A stretch of 33,542 nt of DNA from an uncultured Chitinophagales bacterium (lineage in GTDB: Bacteria > Bacteroidota > Bacteroidia > Chitinophagales > Chitinophagaceae). The notes below the pieces were generated by a model, which saw nothing but the letters and a program-made list of their open reading frames with translations, ran no database searches and was not told where the DNA came from. Positions 8,116 through 16,108 of this stretch are shown piece after piece. The stretch covers positions 1 through 33,542 of the forward strand of contig CAMPIQ010000023.1 of the NCBI GenBank assembly GCA_946886475.1. The letters run 5' to 3'. A program made the position numbers and the translations under genes. Within the stretch, counting starts at the first letter, position 1. Every line of letters starts with the position of its first letter.

Positions 8116-8204
8116 GCTTGTTTGTTAAATATGAAAAGATCCTGGATGAATCCGGGTAAAAATTAATTACTTGCACCATTCAAAGAATTTTAAGAACAAA
8201 AACA

Positions 8205-10280
8205 ATGTCACAAGATCAATATAAAAACGACAACAAGTCCAAACTACCGAAATTCTCAAACCGGTCCGGAGAAGGTGGAGATAATGCGCCTAAAAAAGGA
8301 CCCAAATTCAGCATCTACTGGGTTTACGCCATCATATTTGCCGTGCTGATAGGTATGCAGGTATTCAGCCCTTTTTCATCGGGCAGTGCTGAAATAGACC
8401 AGAACCAGTTTGAACAGATGTTAAGAGATGGTGATATTGAAGACTTCATTATCATATCCAACCGAAACACGGTAAGGGTTAAAATAAAAAAAGAAGCCTT
8501 ACCCAAATATGAAGGCAAAATTGGTAAGAACCTCGAAGAAACTGATAAGTACCAGGCCAGCTTCAAGATAGCATCGGTTGAATCTTTCAAAGATGATATG
8601 CGGGAATTCTTTAATGAAAACCCAACCATCCCGGTTAATTATGGCAAGAATGAAACTGAAACCAATTGGTTCAGTCCTCTGTTACAAACCATACTCCCCA
8701 TTCTGATCTTTATTGGTTTATGGATCCTGCTCATGCGTAAAATGGGCGGCGGTGCCGGTGGCGGCGGCGGACCGGGAGGAATTTTTAATATTGGCAAATC
8801 AAAAGCTACATTGTTTGATAAGGGAACAAGGGTGAACATCACTTTCGCAGATGTTGCCGGTCTTGATGAGGCTAAAGTTGAAGTGATGGAGATCGTTGAC
8901 TTTTTACGTAATCCTAAAAAATATACCTCGCTTGGCGGAAAGATCCCGAAAGGCGCACTCCTGGTAGGCCCTCCGGGAACGGGTAAAACGCTCCTTGCAA
9001 AAGCCATGGCAGGTGAGGCCCAGGTTCCGTTTTTCAGTCTCAGCGGATCTGATTTTGTAGAGATGTTCGTAGGTGTTGGTGCCAGCAGGGTCCGTGACCT
9101 GTTTAAACAGGCAAGGGAAAAAGCTCCATGTATCATTTTCATTGATGAAATTGATGCCATTGGCCGTGCACGCGGAAAGAACATGATGATGAGTAACGAT
9201 GAAAGAGAAAGCACACTGAACCAGCTGCTGGTGGAAATGGATGGATTTGGAACAGACGTGGGCATCATTGTACTGGCGGCCACTAACCGTCCTGATGTTC
9301 TGGATACCGCTCTATTGCGTCCAGGCCGTTTCGACAGACAGATCACCATTGACAAGCCGGATGTAAAGGGCCGTGAAGCCATCTTCAAAGTGCATCTGAA
9401 ACCAATTAAGGTGTCTGAAAAAGTTGATATTCATAAACTGGCAGAACAAACCCCGGGATTTGCCGGTGCCGATATCGCCAATGTATGTAATGAGGCAGCG
9501 TTGATAGCCGCCCGTAAGAATAAACTGGCCGTGGATATGAGCGATTTCCAGGATGCGGTGGACAGGGTAATTGGCGGTTTGGAAAAAAAGAATAAGATCA
9601 TTTCTCCTGATGAAAAAAAGATCATCGCCTATCACGAAGCAGGTCACGCTATTTGCGGGTGGTTCCTTGAACACGCTTACCCATTACTGAAAGTTACCAT
9701 TGTACCCAGGGGTACGGCTGCATTGGGATATGCCCAGTACACTCCAAAAGAACAATACCTCTATAATACGGATCAGTTGAATGACCAGATCTGTATGACG
9801 CTGGGCGGCCGTGCAAGTGAAGATATTTTCTTTGGAAAGATTTCAACCGGCGCACAGAACGACCTTCAGCAGATCACCCGGATAGGATATGCCATGGTTA
9901 CGGTTTACGGAATGAATGAAAAGGTGGGAAACATTAGTTTCTACGACCCTCAGGCAGACCAGACCTTTACCAAACCTTATTCCGAAGAAACTTCTAAAAT
10001 GATTGATGAGGAAGTGAGAAAGCTGATTGATGAAGCTTACATAAGAACAAAGGAATTGCTTACCGAAAAGAAAGCGGAAGTTGAAAAGCTCGCTGAAGCT
10101 TTACTTGATAAAGAAGTTTTATTTCAGAGTGATGTTGAAGCGCTGATAGGTCCGCGTCCGTTTGAGGATAAGCACCTGCTTGATGTTGAGCCAAACGAAA
10201 AACATCCTGAAGGTGGAATAAGCGAGGGCGTGCCTCCTTATGATCCCAATGTTACCAATCAGGCTCCTACATCAAAATGA
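8205..10280 (+). CDS. ftsH: ATP-dependent zinc metalloprotease FtsH
   Basis: A membrane-bound AAA+ protease that degrades misfolded membrane proteins and short-lived regulators. The 691 residues contain, in order: a polar N-terminal tail of about 35 residues; TM1 (about 37-55); the periplasmic FtsH_ext domain (63-150); TM2 (about 159-177); a glycine-rich linker (181-192); the AAA module with Walker A GPPGTGKT (255-262), Walker B IFIDEID (311-317) and SRH arginines in [10 protein letters not shown] (370-379); and the M41 peptidase with zinc motif HEAGH (477-481) and a later Asp in TGAQNDLQQ. All catalytic residues are present. It overlaps the LUD gene by 4 bases (ATGA). In E. coli FtsH degrades LpxC; here it sits two genes from lpxH. 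No clear promoter of its own is seen. Confidence 0.97.
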   Translation: MSQDQYKNDNKSKLPKFSNRSGEGGDNAPKKGPKFSIYWVYAIIFAVLIGMQVFSPFSSGSAEIDQNQFEQMLRDGDIEDFIIISNRNTVRVKIKKEALPKYEGKIGKNLEETDKYQASFKIASVESFKDDMREFFNENPTIPVNYGKNETETNWFSPLLQTILPILIFIGLWILLMRKMGGGAGGGGGPGGIFNIGKSKATLFDKGTRVNITFADVAGLDEAKVEVMEIVDFLRNPKKYTSLGGKIPKGALLVGPPGTGKTLLAKAMAGEAQVPFFSLSGSDFVEMFVGVGASRVRDLFKQAREKAPCIIFIDEIDAIGRARGKNMMMSNDERESTLNQLLVEMDGFGTDVGIIVLAATNRPDVLDTALLRPGRFDRQITIDKPDVKGREAIFKVHLKPIKVSEKVDIHKLAEQTPGFAGADIANVCNEAALIAARKNKLAVDMSDFQDAVDRVIGGLEKKNKIISPDEKKIIAYHEAGHAICGWFLEHAYPLLKVTIVPRGTAALGYAQYTPKEQYLYNTDQLNDQICMTLGGRASEDIFFGKISTGAQNDLQQITRIGYAMVTVYGMNEKVGNISFYDPQADQTFTKPYSEETSKMIDEEVRKLIDEAYIRTKELLTEKKAEVEKLAEALLDKEVLFQSDVEALIGPRPFEDKHLLDVEPNEKHPEGGISEGVPPYDPNVTNQAPTSK

Positions 10281-10906
10281 ACCATTCTACAGCAAAGAAT
10301 AACATATTGAAAAAGATCCGCATGGCGTTGTCACATACAACGCCATTGCCTTTTCCCAAAGCTGAGCGAAACGAAAATGTATTTCAATCAGCTCAGCAGG
10401 ATCCTGTAGTAGAATTTGCAGAACAATTCACACAGCTCCTGGGTAAGTTTGTTTTTTGTATTGATCAACACGAACTGGAAGAACAATTTACCAGGCTCTG
10501 TAACCAGAACGAGTGGACAAAGATCTTTTGCAGTGAAGAAAAATGGAGATCCCTGATCCATCCAAAGATCATGCATAACGATATTTCAGATTGTGATGCT
10601 TCGATTACAGGATGCGAATTCCTGGTAGCCCGCACAGGGAGCATTATAATGAGCGCTACCGGCCAGGGAAGATTGCCTTCGGTGTACGCACCCGTACATG
10701 TTTGCATCGCCACCACATCTCAACTCGTATATGATATAAAGGATGGTTTAACAGGTTTAAAAAATAAATACAGGCAAAACCTCCCCTCACTGATCACCTT
10801 TGCAACAGGGCCCAGCAGAACCGCCGATATAGAGAAAACCCTTGTTGTTGGTGTTCATGGGCCAAAAGAAGTATATTGTTTTGTTGTTGATGACCAGCAA
10901 TCCTAG
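10277..10906 (+). CDS. LUD-domain protein (LutC/YkgG-like)
   Basis: A 209-residue protein of the LUD (DUF162) family, whose best-known members LutB and LutC take part in lactate oxidation. The opening NNILKKIRMALSHTTPLPFP matches the K-I-L-x-x-I-R pattern of LutC-like proteins, which supports the start at 10277 over the in-frame ATG at 10322. The core is GCEFLVARTGSIIMSATGQGRLPSVYAP followed by HVCIATTSQLVYDI. No lutA or lutB is nearby, so a lactate role is not supported by context. The gene is translationally coupled to ftsH (4-base overlap) and lies 8 bases before lpxH. A strong hairpin (10322-10346) sits in its first codons. Confidence 0.85.
   Translation: MNHSTAKNNILKKIRMALSHTTPLPFPKAERNENVFQSAQQDPVVEFAEQFTQLLGKFVFCIDQHELEEQFTRLCNQNEWTKIFCSEEKWRSLIHPKIMHNDISDCDASITGCEFLVARTGSIIMSATGQGRLPSVYAPVHVCIATTSQLVYDIKDGLTGLKNKYRQNLPSLITFATGPSRTADIEKTLVVGVHGPKEVYCFVVDDQQS
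10322..10346 (+). other. Perfect 10-bp hairpin at the ftsH/LUD junction
   Basis: ATGGCGTTGT and ACAACGCCAT pair over ten bases around a CACAT loop. It begins 41 bases after the ftsH stop, within codons 16-24 of the LUD gene, and includes an in-frame ATG. A weak TTTT follows at 10351. It could tune read-through or mRNA stability between ftsH and the genes downstream. Confidence 0.55.
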
Positions 10907-10914
10907 AATTTTTC

Positions 10915-11700
10915 ATGCAGCTTCCACCTGGTAAAAAAATATTCTTTCTCTCCGATTTTCATTTGGGCGCACCCAATGCCGAAAGTTCCATGCAAAGAGA
11001 AAGGATCATCATTCGCTTTTTAGAAAGTATAAGAAATGAAGCCCATACCATTTTCCTGGTGGGTGATATGTTTGACTTCTGGTATGAATACCGCAAAGTA
11101 GTTCCCAGAGGATTTGTACGGTTGTTGGGAAAGATGGCAGAACTAACCGATGCAGGCATTCAAATACATTTTTTTGTAGGCAACCACGATATGTGGATGA
11201 AAAATTATTTCCAGGAAGAACTCAACATCCCTGTTTATTTCGAACCAAAAGAATTTGTATTCAATGACCTCAAATTCCTGGTTGGGCACGGAGATGGCCT
11301 GGGCCCGGGTGATCACGGCTATAAAAGATTAAAAAAGATATTCCGTAATCCGGTTTGCCAATGGCTTTTTGGCATATTGCCACCTGCCATCGGTATGGGA
11401 ATTGCTAATTATGCCAGCAGAAGAAGCAGGGCATCAACCGGGCAAACCGAAGAAGTTTTTCTTGGTGAAGAAAAAGAATGGCTGCTTATTTACAGCAGGG
11501 AGGCCAGCCTTACAAAAAATTTTGACTTTTTCGTATTTGGACATAGACACCTGCCCATAGATTACCGTCTTGATAATGGGAGCCGTTATATCAACCTTGG
11601 TGACTGGATCAGTTATTTTACCTATGCATGCTTCAATGGAGATGAAATGGAAGTAAGATCCTTTACCGGGAGAAATGATAAAATAATTAAGAACTGGTGA
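10915..11700 (+). CDS. lpxH: UDP-2,3-diacylglucosamine diphosphatase
   Basis: LpxH cleaves UDP-2,3-diacylglucosamine to lipid X and UMP, the fourth step of lipid A synthesis, at the inner face of the cytoplasmic membrane. The 261-residue calcineurin-like phosphoesterase shows all the metal motifs: DFHLG (Asp14, His16), GDMFDFWYEYR (Asp51), GNHDMW (Asn90, His91), GHGDG (His125) and GHRH (His210, His212). The FDFWYEY signature points to the LpxH group rather than a generic phosphatase. An amphipathic, hydrophobic stretch at about 145-168 could serve membrane contact. It is 8 bases downstream of the LUD gene, and its stop overlaps the GTG start of the next gene. Confidence 0.92.
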   Translation: MQLPPGKKIFFLSDFHLGAPNAESSMQRERIIIRFLESIRNEAHTIFLVGDMFDFWYEYRKVVPRGFVRLLGKMAELTDAGIQIHFFVGNHDMWMKNYFQEELNIPVYFEPKEFVFNDLKFLVGHGDGLGPGDHGYKRLKKIFRNPVCQWLFGILPPAIGMGIANYASRRSRASTGQTEEVFLGEEKEWLLIYSREASLTKNFDFFVFGHRHLPIDYRLDNGSRYINLGDWISYFTYACFNGDEMEVRSFTGRNDKIIKNW

Positions 11701-12503
11701 GAAAAATTGCAATCAATATTGTTTTAGTATTCATGACGCTTGTGTCAACCGCGCAGGATTCCTCATTTACACTGGTAAGGACCTATGAGGGGGATATTGC
11801 TGGAGCCGCAATGGATAACCTCGACAATCTTTACATAGTTTCATCCAACGGCCAGGTAAGAAAATTCAATTCATCGGGTGATTCAACAGGTTTGTATAAC
11901 CAGGTAAGGAATTTTGGCCAGTTAAGTTCCATTGATGTATCCAATCCATTAAAGCTTTTACTTTTCTATAAAGATTTTTCAACCATTGTTACCCTCGACA
12001 GGTATCTTTCTCCCATTTCAACCATTGACCTCAAGAGATTTTCAATCTTGCAGCCTGTGGCTGTTGGTCTTTCGTATGATAACAATATCTGGGTATATGA
12101 TGAATATGATCATAAGCTCAAAAAAATTGATGAGCAGGGAAATAATTTAATGGAGACCGCCGATTTCAGGAGTGTTTTCAATCAAACCATTTCGCCGCAA
12201 AAGATCATTAACGACAACGGGCTGGTATACCTGGCAGACACCCTCAATGGTGTATTTGTATTTGATAATTATGGGTCCTTTCAGAAAAAAATACCGTTGG
12301 TAAACTGGCAAAGCATTGCCATAAGCAAGTCCAACATCATCAGCACTTCCAATGAATGGATAAGCGTATACAACCCATCCAGTTTTATGGAGACAAAAAA
12401 AAGGAATCCCTTTTTTGCGCCCTACCTTCATTCTTTTACAACTACAAACAAACTGGTTACTTTTACCAATACAAAATTGCAGGTTTGGCAATACAGGTTT
12501 TAG
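11697..12503 (+). CDS. Secreted beta-propeller-like protein, unknown function
   Basis: A 268-residue protein I cannot assign. It has a signal peptide (residues 1-20, ending LVSTAQ) and then repeated short strands with spaced motifs such as NLDNLYIVSSNGQVRKF, NIWVYDEYDHKLKKID and GLVYLADTLNGVFVFD, which suggests an NHL- or six-bladed-propeller fold. The start is GTG, overlapping the lpxH stop as GTGA, so it is coupled to lpxH. It lies 37 bases before the MscS channel gene. A periplasmic or cell-surface role is likely from the signal peptide; the partner is unknown. Confidence 0.7.
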   Translation: MRKIAINIVLVFMTLVSTAQDSSFTLVRTYEGDIAGAAMDNLDNLYIVSSNGQVRKFNSSGDSTGLYNQVRNFGQLSSIDVSNPLKLLLFYKDFSTIVTLDRYLSPISTIDLKRFSILQPVAVGLSYDNNIWVYDEYDHKLKKIDEQGNNLMETADFRSVFNQTISPQKIINDNGLVYLADTLNGVFVFDNYGSFQKKIPLVNWQSIAISKSNIISTSNEWISVYNPSSFMETKKRNPFFAPYLHSFTTTNKLVTFTNTKLQVWQYRF

Positions 12504-12540
12504 AGTACGCTAAACAATAATTTTATTTCAAAGCCCGGGT

Positions 12541-13626
12541 ATGAACGATTTTTTTGACAGGCAGTTTTTAAATAACCCTGTACGTGATTATTTCTGGATA
12601 TTGGGGATCATCCTCTTTGTGCTGTTACTGAATAAGGTAATATCAAGATACCTTGCTGTACTGCTTTGTAAGATCTTCAAAAAGACCTGGAAAACTTTCG
12701 ACCAGAAAAAATTTGTTGACCTGATCATTCACCCCCTGGGCACTTTCCTGGTAATCACGGTATCAATAATTGCATTTTACCGGTTAAATTTTCCCGAAGA
12801 ACTTAATATAACCCTTTATAAATACAGGCTTCAAAGGATCATTCTTACACTTGCCATCATCATACAGATCATTGCATTTACCTGGCTGATGTTAAGGGTG
12901 ATTGATTTCATTGCCAGTGTGCTGGAATCAAAAGCAAATCTTACTCCGCAACAAACCGACAACCAGCTGATCGTTTTTTTCAGAGATTTCCTTAAAGTGA
13001 TCATGTCCATAATTGGCATGGTGATGTTGCTCCATTTTGCATTCAATTATGAGGTAGGCAGTCTGTTAACCGGCTTAAGTATTGTAGGTGCCGCTATTGC
13101 ACTGGCCTTAAGGGAAAGTCTTGAAAACCTCATAGCCTCCTTTGTGATCTTTTTTGATAAGCCATTTACCACCGGTGATTTTGTAAAAGTGCAGCATGTA
13201 TCCGGAACGGTGGAAAGGATTGGATTAAGAAGCACCAGGGTCAGAACCATTGATAAATCCTATGTTACGGTTCCCAATAAGCAAATGGTTGACAGCATCC
13301 TTGATAATGTTTCCCTCCGTTCTCAAATAAGAGGGGAGATCAATTTGTTCATCAATCTTGAAACCACTCCGGGAAGGATAAAAGAACTGTCGGAAGCTAT
13401 AAGGACCCATTTAAGTACTGTGCAGGAAGTGCAAAACCACAATATATTGTTCAATGATATCAGGTTACAGGCTTATATCATTTTTATTGAGTTCTTTACC
13501 CCCCCGATTGAGTATGCAAGGTTCCTTGCTATCAAACAGGATCTGAACTACACCATCCTTCAGAAAATGGAGGAACTGAATATCAGAATAGCAGCAGAAG
13601 GAAAAGATATATCAATAATACCCTGA
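12541..13626 (+). CDS. MscS-family mechanosensitive ion channel
   Basis: A 361-residue inner-membrane channel that opens under membrane tension to release solutes on hypo-osmotic shock. Hydrophobic segments lie at about 16-34, 64-81, 98-124, 150-168 and 172-204. The last is the pore helix plus kink, with the small-residue run GLSIVGAAIALALRESLENLIASFVIFFDKPF. The cytoplasmic beta domain follows: TTGDFVKVQHVSGTVERIGLRSTRVRTIDKSYVTVPN. The family signature is clear, but which of the many MscS subgroups it belongs to is not. It is probably the last gene of the rsfS-ftsH run. Only 16 bases separate its stop from the converging thioredoxin-fold gene, with no terminator visible. Confidence 0.93.
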   Translation: MNDFFDRQFLNNPVRDYFWILGIILFVLLLNKVISRYLAVLLCKIFKKTWKTFDQKKFVDLIIHPLGTFLVITVSIIAFYRLNFPEELNITLYKYRLQRIILTLAIIIQIIAFTWLMLRVIDFIASVLESKANLTPQQTDNQLIVFFRDFLKVIMSIIGMVMLLHFAFNYEVGSLLTGLSIVGAAIALALRESLENLIASFVIFFDKPFTTGDFVKVQHVSGTVERIGLRSTRVRTIDKSYVTVPNKQMVDSILDNVSLRSQIRGEINLFINLETTPGRIKELSEAIRTHLSTVQEVQNHNILFNDIRLQAYIIFIEFFTPPIEYARFLAIKQDLNYTILQKMEELNIRIAAEGKDISIIP

Positions 13627-13642
13627 GAAAATCCAAAGCTGT

Positions 13643-14152
13643 TTATTGGCCTAACACCTCTCCCAGCTCTTTATCAAACATCCCGTATTTCCCGTGCTCT
13701 ACAACACGGCCGGTTTCTATGCCATTTTTCATTACAATAATGGTTGGCACTCTTGTAACATTGAAGGCTTCGGTGAGGTGGTGAATGGTTTTTTTACTGC
13801 GGTCAACGCCAATCAGTGTTATATGAGCCGGTGCAATGCCTGCAGCATCGGTTAAAGCAAAAAATTTAGGAAGGATGTTTTGTGTATCACTGCACCATGT
13901 TCCGCCAAATACCATATAGTGAACGGAATCTTTCTGAGCCTTCATTGCATGCACAACAGACTGCTGTGGAGCATATCCTGTACGGTTGGGCTCATACCAG
14001 TAAAATGATGGATCGGATACAATATCTTTTTGAGTAAAAAATCCCTTTATGATCTTCATTCCCGTATTGGATTCAACAGTTATCTCTGTATCCTGTGCAC
14101 TTACCGCCAATACCAAAGAATTTAATAACAGAAGAAAGAATATCTTTTTCAT
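13643..14152 (-). CDS. Periplasmic thioredoxin-fold protein with one active-site Cys
   Basis: A 169-residue exported protein: signal peptide 1-19 (ending AVSAQ), then a thioredoxin-like domain. The usual CxxC is replaced by W86-C87-S88-D89-T90, with only one cysteine, while the cis-proline region RVPTIIV (Pro136) is intact. Without the second cysteine it is unlikely to be an ordinary dithiol reductase. It may work as a monothiol enzyme or a chaperone-like binder. Cys87 is the only cysteine in the whole protein. The start ATG at 14152 is well placed before the signal peptide. It lies downstream of merR on the same strand after a 152-base spacer. Confidence 0.8.
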   Translation of the reverse strand: MKKIFFLLLLNSLVLAVSAQDTEITVESNTGMKIIKGFFTQKDIVSDPSFYWYEPNRTGYAPQQSVVHAMKAQKDSVHYMVFGGTWCSDTQNILPKFFALTDAAGIAPAHITLIGVDRSKKTIHHLTEAFNVTRVPTIIVMKNGIETGRVVEHGKYGMFDKELGEVLGQ

Positions 14153-14246
14153 AGATAGTAAATGTAAAAAGACTGCTGTTAAAAAAGGGATAAAACAAAA
14201 TGCCGCTATTGGCGGTAGCTGTTTACAGAATGCTCTTACGGGCGAA

Positions 14247-14264
14247 CCGGAATTTTACTTCCGG
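14247..14264. other. Inverted repeat in the merR-thioredoxin spacer
   Basis: CCGGAA and TTCCGG pair around a 6-base loop, about 40 bases past the merR stop. No T-tract follows on the minus strand, so a terminator is doubtful. It may be a small 3' stabilising structure. Confidence 0.3.
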
Positions 14265-14304
14265 GATCAGCCACACCGGCCAACATCCAACTTCCAGGAA
14301 CATT

Positions 14305-14799
14305 CTAGAGATTTGCTTTCACTTCCAGCAGGAAATTCCGCAATTTCTGGAGGGACTGGATCAATTCATATTTTTCCCTGGCCTGTTTGTTTTTGCGTAT
14401 ATATGCCCTGGCCCCTTCGATGGTGAATTTCCTGCGTCGCAGCAGGTCGTGGATCATCTGTAGATTTTTTACATCGGAGGGCTTGAAAAAACGGTCACCT
14501 TTTTTATTCTTACGAGGTTCAATGATGTCAAATTCATTTTCCCAATAACGTATGAGTGATGTATTGACCCTAAACATGGTGGCCACTTCTCCAATGGAAT
14601 AATATTGTTTTTGAAAAAGTATTTCGTCTTCGGGCACGTCAACCATTTCATCTTCAGAAGACATGTCTTTGAGCGATTTTCGTCCCCTGGCCGGCCTGGC
14701 AGCAGGCTTTTCTACCCTTAGTTCATTTAAAGGAAGTAAATCTTTGGGCTGGTCCTGTCCAAAAAATTCAAATGTGATCTGGGAAAGAGATTTGTCCAT
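14305..14799 (-). CDS. MerR-family transcriptional regulator
   Basis: A 164-residue DNA-binding protein. The winged-helix MerR domain lies at about 66-136, from YYSIGEVATMFRVNTSLIRYWENEF through the wing RKNKKGDRFFKPSDVKNLQMIHDLL to RRRKFTIEGARAYIRK, and is followed by a short coiled-coil tail (about 137-160). The 65-residue N-terminal arm is charged and low in complexity. No cysteine cluster or ligand domain is present, so this is not a metal sensor of the classical type. It lies between a cell-wall M23 peptidase and an exported thioredoxin-fold gene. I recall MerR-M23-alaS as a recurring neighbourhood in Bacteroidota. An exact TAnnTTTG match lies 8 bases before its start. Confidence 0.9.
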   Translation of the reverse strand: MDKSLSQITFEFFGQDQPKDLLPLNELRVEKPAARPARGRKSLKDMSSEDEMVDVPEDEILFQKQYYSIGEVATMFRVNTSLIRYWENEFDIIEPRKNKKGDRFFKPSDVKNLQMIHDLLRRRKFTIEGARAYIRKNKQAREKYELIQSLQKLRNFLLEVKANL

Positions 14800-14807
14800 G
14801 CCTGTTT

Positions 14808-14815
14808 CAAAAATA
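14808..14815 (-). promoter_or_regulatory. Possible merR promoter -7 element
   Basis: On the minus strand TATTTTTG matches TAnnTTTG. It is only 8 bases before the ATG, so transcripts would be nearly leaderless, and no TTG lies at the right distance upstream. The match could be chance in AT-rich DNA. Confidence 0.2.
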
Positions 14816-14915
14816 AGAAGTCTGGCCCATGAAAGCGGAGAATATTATAAAATTAGTTAAACAATAAATCCACACTGATGTTACAGGGCAAATTCATGAT
14901 CGATGATTACCCAGG

Positions 14916-15887
14916 CTAATCAAAACTCTGGTTAGAAGCGGCGGCTCTTTTAAGTAACTGGTCAAACTGCTGAGGGCTCAGATCATTATAAAAGAAATAG
15001 ACCGGATCGAGTTTCTGCCCGTTTTTATGAATCTCATAATGACAGTGTGGTCCTGTTGATTTTCCTGTACTACCTACATATCCTATTACTTCACCACGCT
15101 TCACTCTTTGTCCCCTCCGTGATTTTACCCGCACCATGTGCCCGTATAAAGTTTCATAACCGTAACCATGATCAATTACCACATAGTTTCCATATCCACC
15201 ATCACTGAGTCCTGCTTTTTCAACAACACCATCAGCCGTTGCATAAATAGGTGTGCCCTGGGGTGCGGTAAAATCCATTCCTGAATGAAACTTCACTGTT
15301 TTATAAACAGGGTCTATGCGGTATCCATATCCGGAGGCGATCCGGCTCAGGTCCTTATTGCTTACAGGTTGAATGGCAGGTGTTGCCGCCAGTAATTTTT
15401 CCTTGTTGTTAAGCAGGTTACTTAATTCCTCGTATGATTTTTTCTGAACGGAAATCCTTGAAGTAAGGTTATTGATACTTGCATAGATAGAGTTGATCAA
15501 TTCAGCTCCCTGCAATCCTTCCACTTTTTCAATTTCCTGTTGCTTTGCAAGTGCTTCTGCCCTGGCACTGTCAGGGATGGGTTTTGCTTCAAATATGCTC
15601 CGGTATACATCATTATCTCTTTTTTCAAGCTCCGACATTTGTTGCTGGATGTTCTTCACCTGCACACCAAGGTGGCGGTAACGGTCTTTTAACTGTTCGT
15701 TTTGAGAGCGGAGTAATTTTTCTGCAGGCGAACCCACAAACTGGAAAGCGAAATATGAAATGATGACAGAGGTAACCAGTGCGGCTGCAATAAAACCAAA
15801 TACCCTGAGCAACTTTACCCTTAACGGGGTAACCAGTTTTTCATAGCGAAGCGTATGGGTATTATAATAATATTTAACTTTTTTCAT
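14916..15887 (-). CDS. Membrane-anchored M23 peptidase with coiled coil
   Basis: A 323-residue cell-wall hydrolase of the MepM/NlpD type. It has a cytoplasmic basic tail, one transmembrane segment (about 28-50), a predicted coiled coil (about 55-95) and a second helical region (110-165). The LytM domain covers 185-297, with metal ligands His201 and Asp205 (FHSGMDF), His250 (LYGHM) and His281/His283 (GPHCHYEI). All ligands are present, so it should cut peptidoglycan cross-links, probably under control of the coiled coil as in other elongation or division hydrolases. Its promoter (15981-16011) faces alaS. merR follows after 116 bases. Confidence 0.92.
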   Translation of the reverse strand: MKKVKYYYNTHTLRYEKLVTPLRVKLLRVFGFIAAALVTSVIISYFAFQFVGSPAEKLLRSQNEQLKDRYRHLGVQVKNIQQQMSELEKRDNDVYRSIFEAKPIPDSARAEALAKQQEIEKVEGLQGAELINSIYASINNLTSRISVQKKSYEELSNLLNNKEKLLAATPAIQPVSNKDLSRIASGYGYRIDPVYKTVKFHSGMDFTAPQGTPIYATADGVVEKAGLSDGGYGNYVVIDHGYGYETLYGHMVRVKSRRGQRVKRGEVIGYVGSTGKSTGPHCHYEIHKNGQKLDPVYFFYNDLSPQQFDQLLKRAAASNQSFD

Positions 15888-15901
15888 GGTGAATTGGAAA
15901 T

Positions 15902-15937
15902 GCTAATAGCCACTGGCTATTAGCTATCAGCTTTTGG
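15902..15937. repeat. GCTATTA-type 7-base repeat containing a 23-base palindrome
   Basis: Five 7-base units beginning GC start at 15902, 15909, 15916, 15923 and 15930 (for example GCTAATA, GCTATTA, GCTATCA). Overlaid on this, GCTAATAGCC and GGCTATTAGC (15902-15924) form a perfect 10-base inverted repeat around ACT. It lies 15 bases upstream of the M23 start codon, within that gene's likely leader. Confidence 0.65.
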
Positions 15938-15948
15938 TATTTCAAGAT

Positions 15949-15956
15949 TACCTTTG
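15949..15956 (+). promoter_or_regulatory. Possible alaS promoter -7 element
   Basis: TACCTTTG fits TAnnTTTG exactly on the plus strand. A matching upstream TTG is not seen at 17-23 bases. The implied alaS leader would be about 145 bases. Confidence 0.3.
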
Positions 15957-15980
15957 CTAACCCCCAAAATAGGAGGAAAA

Positions 15981-16011
15981 CAAATATACTTGCATCTAAA
16001 GCAAAAATCAA
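15981..16011 (-). promoter_or_regulatory. Probable promoter of the M23 gene
   Basis: On the minus strand TTG (16011-16009), a 20-base spacer and TATATTTG (15988-15981) fit the Bacteroidota TTG-N17-23-TAnnTTTG pattern fully. It gives a leader of about 90 bases that includes the GCTATTA repeat and palindrome. Confidence 0.55.
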
Positions 16012-16108
16012 CCATTTATTGTGTGAGGAGATGACTGCTTTAGATCCATACAGTGGAAACACCTGGGATATTTACGAACCTCAGGGTAACCGGATAAAAA
16101 ATATAAAA

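Noticed and set aside
8141..8156. CCTGGAT/ATCCGGG inverted repeat between rsfS and ftsH
   Set aside because: The loop would be only 2 bases, one pair is a wobble and no T-tract follows, so it is neither a terminator nor a convincing regulatory hairpin.
8639..9388. 249-codon open frame opposite ftsH
   Set aside because: It lies fully antisense to the conserved AAA domain, its translation is rich in Ser, Pro and Ile with no recognisable fold, and it follows from codon bias of the real gene.
16019..16108. 30-codon N-terminal extension of AlaS from TTG 16019
   Set aside because: Family similarity and normal length begin at ATG 16109; the extension is acidic and unlike other AlaS starts.
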